64,000 nucleotides of DNA, taken from assembly GCF_001445655.1 (NCBI RefSeq), contig NZ_LNBE01000001.1:311811-375810 (forward strand). Direction: 5' to 3'. Each line of letters begins with the position of its first letter. Position 1 is the stretch's first letter. This document shows, piece after piece, positions 17,045 to 26,823 of this stretch. This DNA comes from Streptomyces roseifaciens (GTDB taxonomy: Bacteria > Actinomycetota > Actinomycetes > Streptomycetales > Streptomycetaceae). The notes beneath the pieces are model-generated. The model saw only the letters and a list, made by a program, of their open reading frames with translations, did not search any database and was not told where the DNA came from. Made by a program: the position numbers and the translations under genes.

Positions 17045-18028
17045 TCATGAGAAGGCCCAGGCGAGGGTCACGTCGAGCCGTTGCTCGACCATGGTTATGT
17101 CGCTCATCACGGCTCTCCTGCCGCCCTGTGCGACGCCGCCCCACAGCAGGCCGACGGCGGTGTGCGTGCCGGACTGCAGGACGACCGAACCCGAGTCGCC
17201 GCCCCGGGCGAAGATCCCGTCCGGGCAGTCCGCCGGGTTGAAGAAGATCTCGAATTGGTTGGCCATCGCGTAAAGGTGTCCGTCCGGCGGACTGCCGCTC
17301 TTCCACGAGATGGCCAGCGCCATACCGATGATCTGGCCGCCGGTGGGGCCGGTCTGCGAGCCGCGTTTACGAACGAACATCTTTACCGCCGGCGCTTGCG
17401 TTTGAGTGACCGCGCCGAAACCGTCGGCGATCTCGTTGGAAAAGGTCCGGCCTTTCTGCGCGGCTTCGTCCAGAGCGATGATGGCGGTGTCGACCTGCCG
17501 GCCCAGCCAGAGCACCCCTCCGGCCGGGGTCGGGATCGTCTGTGTCACCGGGGAGTCGAAGGCGATCACCTGGCCGAGGCTGTCGGTCAGGTCCGGGGTG
17601 GAGCCGATGGGCATTGGCGGCGCGGTGGGCTGGAAGACCCGAGCTCCGGTGTCGCCGGAGACGTGATGGCAGGTCAGGCCGGCCAGGGTGTTGTCGTTGT
17701 TGCGCAGGACGACCGCGCCGAGCGTGCCGGCCGCCATGGGGGCCTGCTCGATCTGCGCCCCGCCTACGAGCAGGTCGTGTCGGCTGGTATCCGGCGTGAA
17801 CAGCGGTTCAATGGGGAACTCGACGACGCACACCGGCATGCCGGTGATCTGCGTGGGCAGCTCGGGTATATCCGTGGCGTCGTCGACGTAGACCCGCACG
17901 GCCAGCTCGTCGAAGAACTCCTCGTTCTCCTCCCGCATGCCCAGCCCCACACCGTTGACGCTTTGCAGGGCGGTCAGCTCGAGTGCCGGAGCCTCCAGCG
18001 CGGTGATCAGTTCTTCCGGGATCTCCAT
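17045..18028 (-). CDS. Trypsin-like (Nal1-type) serine peptidase
   Basis: Starting at ATG 18028 (AGGAGG six bases upstream) the product has 327 residues. The nucleophile is the Ser in ARGGDSGSVVL (near the C-terminus); a His candidate is in LTCHHVSGD and an Asp candidate in VDTAIIALD, in the order H-D-S of chymotrypsin-fold enzymes. The N-terminal 60 residues (EFFDELAVRVYVDD) resemble the pre-domain of bacterial Nal1-like proteins. There is no signal peptide, so it probably acts inside the cell. Substrate unknown. It stands alone. Confidence 0.75.
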   Translation of the reverse strand: MEIPEELITALEAPALELTALQSVNGVGLGMREENEEFFDELAVRVYVDDATDIPELPTQITGMPVCVVEFPIEPLFTPDTSRHDLLVGGAQIEQAPMAAGTLGAVVLRNNDNTLAGLTCHHVSGDTGARVFQPTAPPMPIGSTPDLTDSLGQVIAFDSPVTQTIPTPAGGVLWLGRQVDTAIIALDEAAQKGRTFSNEIADGFGAVTQTQAPAVKMFVRKRGSQTGPTGGQIIGMALAISWKSGSPPDGHLYAMANQFEIFFNPADCPDGIFARGGDSGSVVLQSGTHTAVGLLWGGVAQGGRRAVMSDITMVEQRLDVTLAWAFS

Positions 18029-18678
18029 GGTGAGCCTCCTCGGACGACGGGATGGGACCTCGTCGAGGTACATGGTGCGTTCGGTCGGTTCATGAGCGGC
18101 ATCGACCGCTTCTTCGCGATCTGGTCGTCGGGGTGGCACGGATAAAGAGGGAAAGCCGGTTCAGTCAGCCCGAAGGCGATGAGCCGAATGGTCGGTGGTC
18201 GCCGTGACGCCGATCATGGGCAGCCGCCTTCAGCGGAACCAGCGGCTGCGTTTCAACCCCAGTGCACCAGTGCACCAGTGCACCAGTGCACCACCCGACC
18301 GGACGGCGAAGACGTCCAGCCAGGCCCGGCGCGTATGCTGCAGCAGCGACCGGGCCCGATGATGCCGGCGCCGCGCGGCTCTCCGAATGCCGGCGCCCTC
18401 GCTCGGCCGTCCCACCGGAACGGCAGTCCCTCGGCGGCATCGATGCCCGCCTTCCACTGAACCAAGCGTCCAGTCTCAGGGTGTCCACATCAGGATCCCA
18501 GCTCCAGCAGCTGTTGTCATTCCGAACTTGAACGCCGTGCTTTCGCAGGTCAGACGAAGGAACGGCGTCAGCGTCGGAGAGGTGGCTCGTCGTGTCGTCG
18601 CTTCTGTGGAGGTTAGCTCCAGCAGTCCGACGCCGACGGCATTTCACGGGGCTCTGACCTACAGGAAGTGGATGCCCC
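18029..18678. other. Intergenic stretch with octamer repeat
   Basis: 650 bases with no convincing gene. It contains four exact head-to-tail copies of agtgcacc (18261-18292), listed separately. Confidence 0.4.
18261..18292. repeat. Octamer tandem repeat, four exact copies
   Basis: agtgcacc repeated four times; each unit contains the palindrome gtgcac. It lies about 230 bases upstream of the protease start, between divergent genes. Confidence 0.9.
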
Positions 18679-19323
18679 ATGCCGAACAGCACCGATGCGA
18701 CGACTCTGCTGGCGATGCTCGACCCGCTTCTTCACATAGCGCCGGACCCCAATAGCGGCTGGCTGGCTGGGGCTGGCCCGGGTGCGGGTCGAGGAGCGAG
18801 CGGGGGCGTACGGCAGAATCCTGCTGTGACGTGCATGGGGGTCCTGACCGAGCTGGAAGCCGGCATGGCAGAGTTGTCGACGCCGATGCGGGTGTACGTG
18901 GCAACCGGACGGTTCACTGAGCCGGACCCCGACCTGCCGGAGCTGGCGGCCCGGATCCGCACGCTGCTGGCCGAGGTCGTGGCGGATGAGGCCTGGCAGC
19001 GCTTCCTGCCCGGATACGCCCCGCCGTCCACCCCTGAGGTCTGCGCCGCACTGGAACCGGTGGAAACGCACGCGGCCGCCGCGTTCCTGGCCCAGGTCGC
19101 GGCCGTCGACCTGGTCTGGCCGAGCCACCGGCACCTGCCGCCGGAGGCTGCCGAGCGCGCGGCGGACCGGGTGGTGTCCCTGCTCGGACCGGAGGCCAGC
19201 TGGTGGACCAACCACGACGCAGGGTGCGGCGCCGTGAACGGGCTTACCCCACTGTTCGACAGCCTGCTCGCAGGAACGGACGGTGAGCACTTCGCGCTGG
19301 CCCTGCAGATCGCCGACGACTGA
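18679..19323 (+). CDS. Hypothetical protein
   Basis: 214 residues, starting MPNSTDATTLLAMLDPLLHI. A Gly/Ala-rich linker is at about residues 30-45. The remainder is alpha-helical and acidic, with VATGRFTEPDPDLPELAARI and a conserved-looking SWWTNHDAGC. No membrane segment. An internal start (ATG 18835) would give a shorter protein beginning after the linker. I do not recognise the family. Confidence 0.6.
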   Translation: MPNSTDATTLLAMLDPLLHIAPDPNSGWLAGAGPGAGRGASGGVRQNPAVTCMGVLTELEAGMAELSTPMRVYVATGRFTEPDPDLPELAARIRTLLAEVVADEAWQRFLPGYAPPSTPEVCAALEPVETHAAAAFLAQVAAVDLVWPSHRHLPPEAAERAADRVVSLLGPEASWWTNHDAGCGAVNGLTPLFDSLLAGTDGEHFALALQIADD

Positions 19324-19799
19324 GCGCACCGCCCCGTAGTAGTGAACAGTCCGACCTTCAGGACCGGTTGAACGCCTACTTGACCAGACGGGGCCAACTA
19401 GGGCGCTCAGTCACAGCCATGAGCAAATTGAGTTGAAGGGCAAGGAAGCGGCCGTCTCCCCCCCACCCCCCCCGCGGGGTTTGAGCGTTCACAGCGCAGT
19501 TCGCTGCCCCCGAGAATCCCTTTTCGGGCAAGTGGATTGTGGCACCGGCATGGTGGCCGGGCGCGCGGGCCGGGGATGGGCCGGAGCAAGTGGATGAAGG
19601 GGGTGAAGGGGGTGAAGGGGATGTTGGGAGGGGCCGAAATCAACTGCCCTTCGCGTGCTGTTAACGCAGGGTACCGAGGCCATACTTGACTGTAGCTGAT
19701 CGATGGCGATTGACTTCTGCTCGCTTACGTTCAGCAGCTCTGCCCCCCTGGCACCATCCGACGCGCGAGTACCCATACCCCTGTGACCTCGGAGACCCT
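19324..19799. other. Intergenic stretch
   Basis: 476 bases with long C and G runs (around 19456-19480) and three copies of the 9-mer tgaaggggg (19595-19621). Nothing coding is convincing. A promoter for the WS/DGAT gene probably lies near its right end. Confidence 0.35.
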
Positions 19800-21146
19800 G
19801 TGACCTCTGAAGTGGCGCCCGAACTGCTCGCCCCGCTCGACCTCGCCTTCTGGAACATCGAGTCCGCCGGCCACCCCCTCCACATGGGCGGGCTCTTCGT
19901 CTTCGACGCCGATACCCCGGACGCCGCCCAGCGTGCCGCCGCCCTGCTCGCCGCCCGCGCCGCCCGCATACCAGGACTGAACACCCGCATCAGGCCCGTC
20001 TGGCTCCCCGTCGGCGCCGCCGCCCGCCATGTCGCCCCCGACTACGATCCGTCGGACCACGTACACCTCGCCGCGCCCGTGCGGGACTTCTACGTGGCCG
20101 CTGGGGCCTTGATGCAGCAGCCCCTGGAGAGGGGGCGGCCGCCGTGGGCCGCGCATGTACTGCCCGGCGCGGATGGCACGTCCTTCGCCGTCCTGTTCAT
20201 GTTCCACCACGCCCACGCGGACGGCATGCGCGCGGCGTCGTACGTCCTGTCGCTCCTGGACCCCGCCGCCGTCGATGGGGCACCCGCCGCGGCCGATGTG
20301 CCACGTACGCAGAAGAACGGCTTCGGCCTGCGCCTACCCGATCCGCGCAAGCTGCCCGGCCTCGTGCGCGGCGCCGTCACCGACGCCGGCCGCGCCCTGT
20401 CCATCGGCTCCGCCATGGCCCGCGCCGCCTGGAGCGTGCACTCCTCGCCCGCCCTCGCCTCCCGCGCCACCGGCGCTCGCCGCGCCGACGGTGCGATCGT
20501 CGACCTGCGCGACGTGAACCGTGTCCGCGAGGCCGCGGGCGGCACCGTCAACGACGTCCTCCTCGCCGTGGTCGCGGGCGGCCTGCGGCGCTGGCTCGAC
20601 AAGCGAGGCGACGGCAGCGACGGTGTGTGCCCCCGCGCCCTCGTGCCCGTGTCGCTCCGCGATCCGAGCAACCCGGGCGCCTCGGGCAACAGGCTCTCCG
20701 GCTATCTGACCCGGCTACCCGTCGGCGAGGCCGAACCCCTCACCCGCCTGCGCGCGGTGCGCGAGGTCATGGAGCGTAACAAGCAGGCCGGGCCTGCCAC
20801 TGGCCCGGGCGCCGCTGCGCTGCTGGCCGACGTCATCCCGCCCCTCGGCCACCGCTTCGGTGGCGGCCTCATCGCCCGCTCGGGACGCCTCTTCTACGAC
20901 CTGCTCATCTCGAGCGTCCCGCTGCGTGGTGCCCATGGCCTCACACTCGCGGACAGCCCCGTCCGCGAGGCCTATCCGCTCGCCCCGCTCGCTCCCGGGC
21001 AGTCCCTTGCCGTGGGCATCACCACGTACGAAGACCGCGTCTGCTACGGCCTGCTCGCCGACGCTGTCGCCGTACCCGACCTGGACGTCCTCGCCCGGTC
21101 GCTCGTGGAGGAGGCCGCCGAACTGGTCGCCGCTTGCGGCAGCTGA
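19800..21146 (+). CDS. WS/DGAT-type wax ester synthase/acyltransferase
   Basis: 448 residues from GTG 19800 (GGAG five bases before). The catalytic HHxxxDG motif is present as FHHAHADGMRA (about residue 135), and the conserved central region VNRVREAAGGTVNDVLLAVV and the SNVPG-equivalent near RLFYDLLISSVPL are present. The family joins fatty acyl-CoA to diacylglycerol or fatty alcohols, giving storage lipid in actinomycetes. In the SNVPG-like site the match is weak (SSVPLR). Length is normal. Earlier in-frame codons lack a ribosome site. Confidence 0.85.
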   Translation: MTSEVAPELLAPLDLAFWNIESAGHPLHMGGLFVFDADTPDAAQRAAALLAARAARIPGLNTRIRPVWLPVGAAARHVAPDYDPSDHVHLAAPVRDFYVAAGALMQQPLERGRPPWAAHVLPGADGTSFAVLFMFHHAHADGMRAASYVLSLLDPAAVDGAPAAADVPRTQKNGFGLRLPDPRKLPGLVRGAVTDAGRALSIGSAMARAAWSVHSSPALASRATGARRADGAIVDLRDVNRVREAAGGTVNDVLLAVVAGGLRRWLDKRGDGSDGVCPRALVPVSLRDPSNPGASGNRLSGYLTRLPVGEAEPLTRLRAVREVMERNKQAGPATGPGAAALLADVIPPLGHRFGGGLIARSGRLFYDLLISSVPLRGAHGLTLADSPVREAYPLAPLAPGQSLAVGITTYEDRVCYGLLADAVAVPDLDVLARSLVEEAAELVAACGS

Positions 21147-21777
21147 CCCATTCCTGCTTCAGACGCCCGGCCGCCCCGGCACTCGACCGGGGCGGCCCAG
21201 GCCAGAACGGGATACGCCGCCCCTCCCATGATGGGTTCCCTCCACCTCCACCCCCTCCTCCGCCCCCGGAGGAGGGCGCCGAAGACGACACAACGGGAAC
21301 AGGTGAGTGCACGGGGGGCTTGAGGCCCGGCGATGTTCGTAGACGGTGACACACCGGCCGTTGAGGCCTCGGTGGGGGAGCGGCTGGCCCCACTGTGCCC
21401 GGGGTCTCCCGGCTTCCACGGCTTCTACGGCATGCCCGCAGGCCGCGCGGGCGCGGGATGTGGTGGACGACGATCTGCCCCCGCTGCGGCCGCGGCTACG
21501 GCTGTCTGGTCGGTTCGAATGGCATCTCCCTGCTCTGTCGCTTCGCCGGAACTTGGCCGGCCTGGAGGGCGGCGTGCGCTTCCCGCACCGACGTCCACAC
21601 GTGGGCCGAACCTGATCGCCACGTTCCCCACCACCCCTGACCGCCGGATGGACCGGTGCCTCAAACTCACCTACCTCGCCGCCGGCGGTTGGAGCGAGTT
21701 CGATGGCATCACCGTCACCATGAACCCCGCCTCGCCCGCCTCCATCGCTGGCTACAAGGGCACCCTCAATGGCTGAC
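21147..21777. other. Intergenic stretch, weak ORFs only
   Basis: 631 bases. A plus-strand frame ending at 21776 has a plausible last part (LTYLAAGGWSEFDGITVTMN), but its start is not supported and it reaches the convergent DUF1963 gene. The run of ccacc repeats at 21235-21260 is low-complexity. Confidence 0.35.
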
Positions 21778-22596
21778 TCACTGGATCAGGTCGGTGTGCG
21801 GATGATCCGGGGACGCCGGGCAGACGTAGAGCTGCAGATGGTTGCCCCTGGAGACCTGGACCATGGGCGGGTTCGCCACGTCGGCCCAGTCGAGCGCGGC
21901 GAGGTGTTGATGCTCGTACGGGGCCCAACTGTGGTTGCTGGCGTCCCATTCGTTCGAGGCGATGGTCAGCAGCGGGACCATGCCGACGCCGCAGGCGGCG
22001 CAGAACCGGGCGACAGGATCGGTGAGGCCCCACGGGAGCCAGCCACCGACCTTCCAGCCGGGGGCGACGGACAGCTCGTTCCAATAGAACTCATCCGGGG
22101 CAAGAATGTAGGGGTTTTCCACTCCGGCTGCCTGCCACCTGCTCCCGTCTGCGAACTGCTGCTGCAACTCCTTGCTCAAATCCATGGGGTTGGGGTACTC
22201 GATGATCTGTTCCGGCGCGAGTACGCACGGTTCCGGCACGTAGCCGTCGTACTCCACCGCAAACGGCCCGGGCGGCGCGGCCCGGATGTCGGTGACCTCG
22301 GCGGCGGATCGCCAGAACAGCTCGGTCGGAGGCTTGTACTCCGGCTCGTGCTCGAAGGGACACCACAGCACCTGGAGCAGATCGGCCTGTCCGGGCGGTC
22401 GCAGCAGGGGTACGTCGCGCACGTACAGCTGGGCCACGGGCAGCATGGCGTTCGGCCCCTCGTGCCACTCGTCGACCGAACTGTCGTACAAATCGTGCAA
22501 CTCGCCGCAGTACGGCCACGGCTCGTCAGCGGGCCACAGAAGCGGCCCGCCGACCGAACTGTCGTGCGGTGATGGAGACCCGGGGCGGGGATGCAA
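21778..22596 (-). CDS. DUF1963 (YwqG-like) protein, start probably lost
   Basis: 272 residues in the open frame. Family signatures are HDSSVGGPLLWPADEPWPYC near the N-terminus, YDGYVPEPC, KVGGWLPWGL and PMVQVSRGNHLQLYVCPASP at the end. DUF1963 proteins are of unknown role and are often encoded near toxin-immunity genes. The frame continues upstream of TTG 22596 as VFPQLTPLARPAIRL, which also fits the family, to a stop at about 22690, but no ATG or GTG is available there. The natural start is probably deleted. Confidence 0.7.
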   Translation of the reverse strand: MHPRPGSPSPHDSSVGGPLLWPADEPWPYCGELHDLYDSSVDEWHEGPNAMLPVAQLYVRDVPLLRPPGQADLLQVLWCPFEHEPEYKPPTELFWRSAAEVTDIRAAPPGPFAVEYDGYVPEPCVLAPEQIIEYPNPMDLSKELQQQFADGSRWQAAGVENPYILAPDEFYWNELSVAPGWKVGGWLPWGLTDPVARFCAACGVGMVPLLTIASNEWDASNHSWAPYEHQHLAALDWADVANPPMVQVSRGNHLQLYVCPASPDHPHTDLIQ

Positions 22597-22774
22597 TCGG
22601 ATAGCCGGGCGTGCCAGCGGAGTCAGTTGAGGGAAGACCGCGGTGACGTCGACCCGGCCGCGGCGGGGTGGTACGGATGACGTTCACAGCGGCGATGCTG
22701 CCAGCAGCCTCTGACAATGGGCGTACCGATCCACGTGCATCCACGTGCAGCTGACACCGGGCAGCTTCCCTGGG

Positions 22775-22860
22775 TCAGTGGCCGGGCCAGAGGAAGATGC
22801 CTGCGATGTGGAGTCCGGCCAGGTAGATGGTCGTGGTCTTCTCGTAGCGGGTGTGCCGTG
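22775..22860 (-). pseudogene. IS5-family transposase 3' remnant (left)
   Basis: The minus strand reads RYEKTTTIYLAGLHIAGIFL followed by W and a stop, the C-terminal end of an IS5-type transposase. Only about 28 residues remain. A sister fragment with the same orientation lies at about 25160-25250. Confidence 0.7.
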
Positions 22861-23097
22861 CCCGTGCCCACCGGCCCCCTAGGACGCAGTCCGCGCGGGC
22901 GGTGCATCAGCGACTTTCGACGTTCGGGCTCGGAGGCGAGGTCTTCAGTGACGACTTCCCCATGGTGGCCTTCACCGCTCCTCTTGCCCAAGGGCGAGAG
23001 GAAGGATGGTGGCACTACGAGGTCGGCTGCGGCACCGACCCGTACCGTCCTCCACGACGTGCCGGCGCTCTCACACCCGCCCGTCGCAGTTGGGCAC

Positions 23098-23277
23098 CTA
23101 CCTGGCCCGCGGCGGCTGTGGCCCGAGGCGGTGGCCGATGTCCCAGAGCACCGGTCGCGCCCACAGAAGGTCCACACAGTCCAGGGCGTGGCGGCGCGCG
23201 ACGGCCAGAACCTGGCGTGCGGCCTCACGCCGACGATCGGGATCTTCCTCGACCGCCACCTCGAGGCGAACCAGCAT
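23098..23277 (-). CDS. Small ORF, 59 residues
   Basis: MLVRLEVAVEEDPDRRREAA at the start and LDCVDLLWARPVLWDIGHRL further on; strong G/C bias in third positions. The ribosome site is weak and an in-frame stop lies two codons before the ATG. It is a plausible small or 5'-truncated gene; family not recognised. Confidence 0.35.
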   Translation of the reverse strand: MLVRLEVAVEEDPDRRREAARQVLAVARRHALDCVDLLWARPVLWDIGHRLGPQPPRAR

Positions 23278-23446
23278 GTCCCGCTACCCGCACCCGCACC
23301 CGCAACGTCAGCTCGCCGGCGCAGCGGCTGCCGGCCAGACTCTCGACGGTCAGGACATGGGCCGGGCGGTGGGGCAAGGACGCGGCGGTTCTCCCAGGAG
23401 CGCGGTGGCCTGTTCAACGATGCCGTACGGTCCCGGGAACGCCCTG

Positions 23447-24403
23447 TCACCCCTTGGCGACCCAGCCCCCAAGTGTGTTCACCTGGGTGGCCGCCGCTCG
23501 CCGCAGGGCCTCCGGGGAGCCCAGCAAGCTGTGCGGCAGGTAGCCGGACCGGACGCCCAGCTCCCATCCGTGCACCTGGACGGCAAGGGCAGCCAGGGCA
23601 AGGGCGCCGAGCGGCAGCAGGGTCCGGGGGGAGGGGTCGGATCCCGTGCTGTCCCGGTGCTCGGTGAGCCGGGCCACGAGGGCCTGCTCGAAGGCCTGCT
23701 GGTCGTCGTCGAGGAGTACGCGCAGGAGGTGCTGGTCGGCTGTCAGCGCGTCGAGGGCGTCCAGTTGCCGGGCGGCCTCGGCGCGCTCGTCAGCGGTCGG
23801 CATGCGCAGAACGACGGTGGGCCAGTCGCGGGGCAGGTGCCCGTCGGCCTGGGCCAGGTAGAGGCACAGTGCGTCCATCGCCGCGAGGTCTGCGGGACCC
23901 GACGTCGAGGTCAGATCCGAGTACGGCACCCCCTGGTGGATCGCAGGCGCGAAGTCCTCCCTCAGCAGCAGGCCGATCACCCGCTGCCAGTCCCACACCA
24001 GACCGCTGACCAGGCATATCTCGAACGTTTCGATCCACGTTCCGGCGGTGGGGGCCTGCTTGACGAAGTCCTTGAAGGCGATGTTCTCGCTGTTGAGTTC
24101 CTCGCCGATCAGCGGGAAGACGATCTCCTGGTCGCCATTGGGGAAGCAGCCGAGGCTCAGTGCGCCCAAGGAGCACTCCGCCGCGGTCCGCAGTGCCATG
24201 CGCGACGACTCGTCCAGCGCGGGGTCCTTCACGGCGCGGGCGGCGACGTGGTCGAGGAGATCGTCGCGCATTTCGCACAGCGCCTCCGGGGACGGGTCGT
24301 CGTAGCTCATCCGGTACCACCGCCCCCGGGCCCGTCCCCTGATGTCGTCAAGCGCCTCGGCTATGCGCTGCTCGCTGACCTGGTGCTGCGTTACTTCGTG
24401 CAC
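23447..24403 (-). CDS. Imm49-family immunity protein
   Basis: 318 residues from GTG 24403 (GAGGGGAC site). The full-length sequence matches the Streptomyces Imm49 family: RGRWYRMSYDDPSPEALCEM, TAAECSLGALSLGCFPNGDQ, TFEICLVSGLVWDWQRVIGL and LLPLGALALAALAVQVHGWE. Imm49 proteins are all-helical and are thought to neutralise polymorphic (often nuclease) toxins in the cytoplasm. No toxin gene is visible on either side. The gene lies between two IS5 3' remnants, which suggests transfer as a small cassette. Confidence 0.85.
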   Translation of the reverse strand: MHEVTQHQVSEQRIAEALDDIRGRARGRWYRMSYDDPSPEALCEMRDDLLDHVAARAVKDPALDESSRMALRTAAECSLGALSLGCFPNGDQEIVFPLIGEELNSENIAFKDFVKQAPTAGTWIETFEICLVSGLVWDWQRVIGLLLREDFAPAIHQGVPYSDLTSTSGPADLAAMDALCLYLAQADGHLPRDWPTVVLRMPTADERAEAARQLDALDALTADQHLLRVLLDDDQQAFEQALVARLTEHRDSTGSDPSPRTLLPLGALALAALAVQVHGWELGVRSGYLPHSLLGSPEALRRAAATQVNTLGGWVAKG

Positions 24404-24513
24404 GGCTGTCCCCTCGTGATCTTCCTGGCCGGACGTGGCACGCTACCAAGGGGGTCGGACATCGCCAGGCATCCGTCCACGAGATCCGGGCGGCACGGGG
24501 GTGCCGGTAGTGA

Positions 24514-24807
24514 TCAGGTGATCCCGTAGCCGGGAGAAGGCTGTGTCCCGGGCCCGGCCCGGCCGCAGGCTGCGAGGACGGCGAGAGGTGACGCGACGTA
24601 GAGTTCGCGGGCGATGCCCGGCCATGTCTCGGTGAACCAGCAGCTGGAGAAGAATGCCGTGCGGCCGTCGCGGTTGCCGCTGTACTCGGCCAGCAGCCCG
24701 ATCCCGGTGACCCCAGCCGCCTGGGACCGGCGCGCGAACTCGGACATCAGCGCGCGGCCGGCGCCGACCGACGGTACCCCTCGGCCACGGAGATGAAGCC
24801 GCCCCAC
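24514..24807 (-). pseudogene. GNAT acetyltransferase C-terminal fragment
   Basis: VGAGRALMSEFARRSQAAGV then GLLAEYSGNRDGRTAFFSSC and WFTETWPG fit the acetyl-CoA-binding loop and last strand of a GNAT enzyme. The N-terminal half is missing or in another frame (weak traces to about 24840). Not expected to be active. Confidence 0.5.
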
Positions 24808-24983
24808 GCGTGCGGTCGGAGAAGACCCATTTCATCCAGAGGATGTGCCGGGTCGCCAGATTGGTGAACAAGGCGAGGGGTGGCTGAGCCGAATCAGGCG
24901 TCGTTCGCGTTTCCAACACGAACCCCTGGAACCGGTCGATTCCTGCTGGCGTCATGGCATTTGTTACACAGGGGGGAAGCACG

Positions 24984-25166
24984 ATGGGTGAGGAACCGAC
25001 GTGGGCAGAGCTCCTTCTGTCGATAGCCCTGATGACGGCCATCCCTACCGTCATCGGAGGGACACTCGTCCTTTCCCTCGTTGGAGTGACGATGTGGGTG
25101 ACAGCACCGCTGCGGCGACGCAAGCGTTCACGCTCCGCTGACAGCGAGGCAGTTCCGTATCGATGA
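24984..25166 (+). CDS. Small single-pass membrane protein
   Basis: 60 residues from ATG 24984, with GGGGGAAG six bases upstream. MGEEPTWAELLLSIALMTAI leads into one hydrophobic segment (residues 9-38) followed by a basic tail (LRRRKRSRS), so the C-terminus should face the cytoplasm. It lies inside the IS-bounded island beside Imm49; a role is not evident. Confidence 0.6.
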   Translation: MGEEPTWAELLLSIALMTAIPTVIGGTLVLSLVGVTMWVTAPLRRRKRSRSADSEAVPYR

Positions 25167-25250
25167 GCGGGCTGGCCAGAGGAAGATGCCTGCGATATGG
25201 AGTCCGCCCAGGCAGATGATCGCGCTGTCCTCGCTGCGGGTGGCGATTGG
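25160..25250 (-). pseudogene. IS5-family transposase 3' remnant (right)
   Basis: The minus strand reads RSEDSAIICLGGLHIAGIFL then WPAR, closely like the remnant at 22775-22860 and in the same orientation. The frame runs on past the normal stop. Confidence 0.65.
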
Positions 25251-25329
25251 TGGCGATGCCTCGCCATTGTTTTCAGGTGATAGCGCACCACCCCTGCCGG
25301 TCCGCCTCCAGAACAGCGGCCCGTTCCCC

Positions 25330-26283
25330 CTGGCTCTACGAGCACGCGTTGCGCCTGGCCCAGTGCGAACGCGGCGCCGTCGGCGCCGTCGACGATGCCC
25401 TCGCAGTGCTCGCCCTGACCACGAACCTCTACCACGACGCCCGGCGGGACGGCGTACGCCGGGTCGTACGGGCGGGCCCCCTCGACGATAGACCTCATCC
25501 GCCACGCCCGCTACACCCAACGGATCGGGCAGCGCCTGCTGCGCGCCGCTGCCGGCCTCGCCCAACTCCACGGCTGGATGAGCTACGACGCCAACGCCCC
25601 CGGCGCAGCCCAGCGCTTCCACCTCATCGCCCTGCGCCTGGCCCGGGCCTGCGACGCCCACGACGTGATCGCCAACAACCTCGGCATGCTTGCCTACCAG
25701 ACCGCCGCCCACGGCAAGCCCACCCAAGCCGTCCGCCTGGCCGCCGCGGCCACCGAAGCGGCCCGGCACTGCGGACTCGCCGTCCGCGCCCGCGCCCATG
25801 GCCGCCTGGCCACCGCGCACGCGGCCGCCGGCGACCTCTACGCCCACCGCCAGGCCGCGGACACCTGCCGCTCGCTCCTCGAACACACCCCCCGCCAGCG
25901 CAGTCCCGGCCGAGCTCCACTACTGCACCCCCCGCCAGTACGACGCCGAGACCGGCCACGCCCGCATCCTCCTGGCCACCATCCACCCCGCTCACGCGCC
26001 CAAGCTCCTCAGCGAGGCCACCGAACTGCTCGCCCCCCTGGTCCAGGACACCTCCACCTATCAGCGCTCCGCCTTCCTCCACGGCATTCACCTGGCCCGC
26101 GCCCACATGCTCGCCAAGGACCGCGAAGCCTGCGCCGACGTCCTCAACACCCTCACGCCCCTCGTCGCCGGAGTTCCCTCGCCCCGATGCCGGGCGCTGC
26201 TGCGCACGTTGCGCACCTCCCAGGCCCGCCGCCTGCCGCCCCCTACGCGCGCCGCGATCGATAGGGCACTCTCAGCAACATGA
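25330..26283 (+). pseudogene. XRE-TPR regulator, C-terminal part, frameshifted
   Basis: Helical TPR-like repeats of the Streptomyces XRE-TPR regulators can be followed through three frames: SPWLYEHALRLAQCERGAVG, then YTQRIGQRLLRAAAGLAQLH with FHLIALRLARACDAHDVIAN, then YDAETGHARILLATIHPAHA and GIHLARAHMLAKDREACADV to the stop at 26283. The N-terminal HTH is missing. At least two frameshifts. Its stop overlaps the ATG of the GNAT gene, so it once headed that operon. A matching fragment lies at 38.2 kb and longer relatives at 46.9 and 49.4 kb. Confidence 0.75.
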
Positions 26284-26801
26284 CCGCCCGCCCCTGCCCC
26301 GGGACGCCCACCCTCCGCTCCCACCCCTACACGCATCCCGCCGCGCGTGTCCTGCTCGAGCGCCTGCACGCCGAGCAGATGGAGCTGTACGGGTTCGCTG
26401 ACCACTACACCGACACCCCGGCAGAGGAATTCGACCCGCCCCACGGCACCTTCGTCATCGCCTACCTGAACGGCCACGCCGTCGCCTGCGGCGGCTGCCG
26501 GCGCTACGACGCCCACACCGCAGAGATCAAAAGAATGTACGTCGAGCCCGCCGCACGCGGACACGGGATCGGACGCGCCGTCCTCCACCGTCTGGAGCAG
26601 CACGCTCTCACCGCCGGCGCCACCGCCATGCTGCTGGAGACCGGACGCAGCAACCGCAACGCCCTCGCCCTCTACACCGCCGCCGGCTACAGCCCGATAC
26701 CCCCGTACGCTCCCGGTCGGAACCCCGACGTCAACCGGGCGCTGCGCAAGGAACTAGGCCCCGGAAACACGATCCCTTCCCAACTACGGCCGACGCCATG
26801 A
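26280..26801 (+). CDS. GNAT family N-acetyltransferase
   Basis: 173 residues. Complete GNAT fold with the acetyl-CoA motif EPAARGHGIGRAVLHRLEQH (R-G-x-G-x-G/A) and the closing strand NALALYTAAGYSPI. Small amine or aminoacyl substrates are typical. The ATG (26280) overlaps the stop of the regulator remnant (ATGA), and the P-loop kinase gene starts 22 bases after its end, so it was the second gene of a coupled set. Confidence 0.85.
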   Translation: MTARPCPGTPTLRSHPYTHPAARVLLERLHAEQMELYGFADHYTDTPAEEFDPPHGTFVIAYLNGHAVACGGCRRYDAHTAEIKRMYVEPAARGHGIGRAVLHRLEQHALTAGATAMLLETGRSNRNALALYTAAGYSPIPPYAPGRNPDVNRALRKELGPGNTIPSQLRPTP

Positions 26802-26823
26802 CGGCCCCGAGGAGCCATACCGC

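Noticed and set aside
18261..18292. CRISPR-like array
   Set aside because: Eight-base units without spacers; a simple tandem repeat.
21500..21530. tRNA-like ggttcgaat
   Set aside because: No matching T-stem, anticodon arm or acceptor stem around it.
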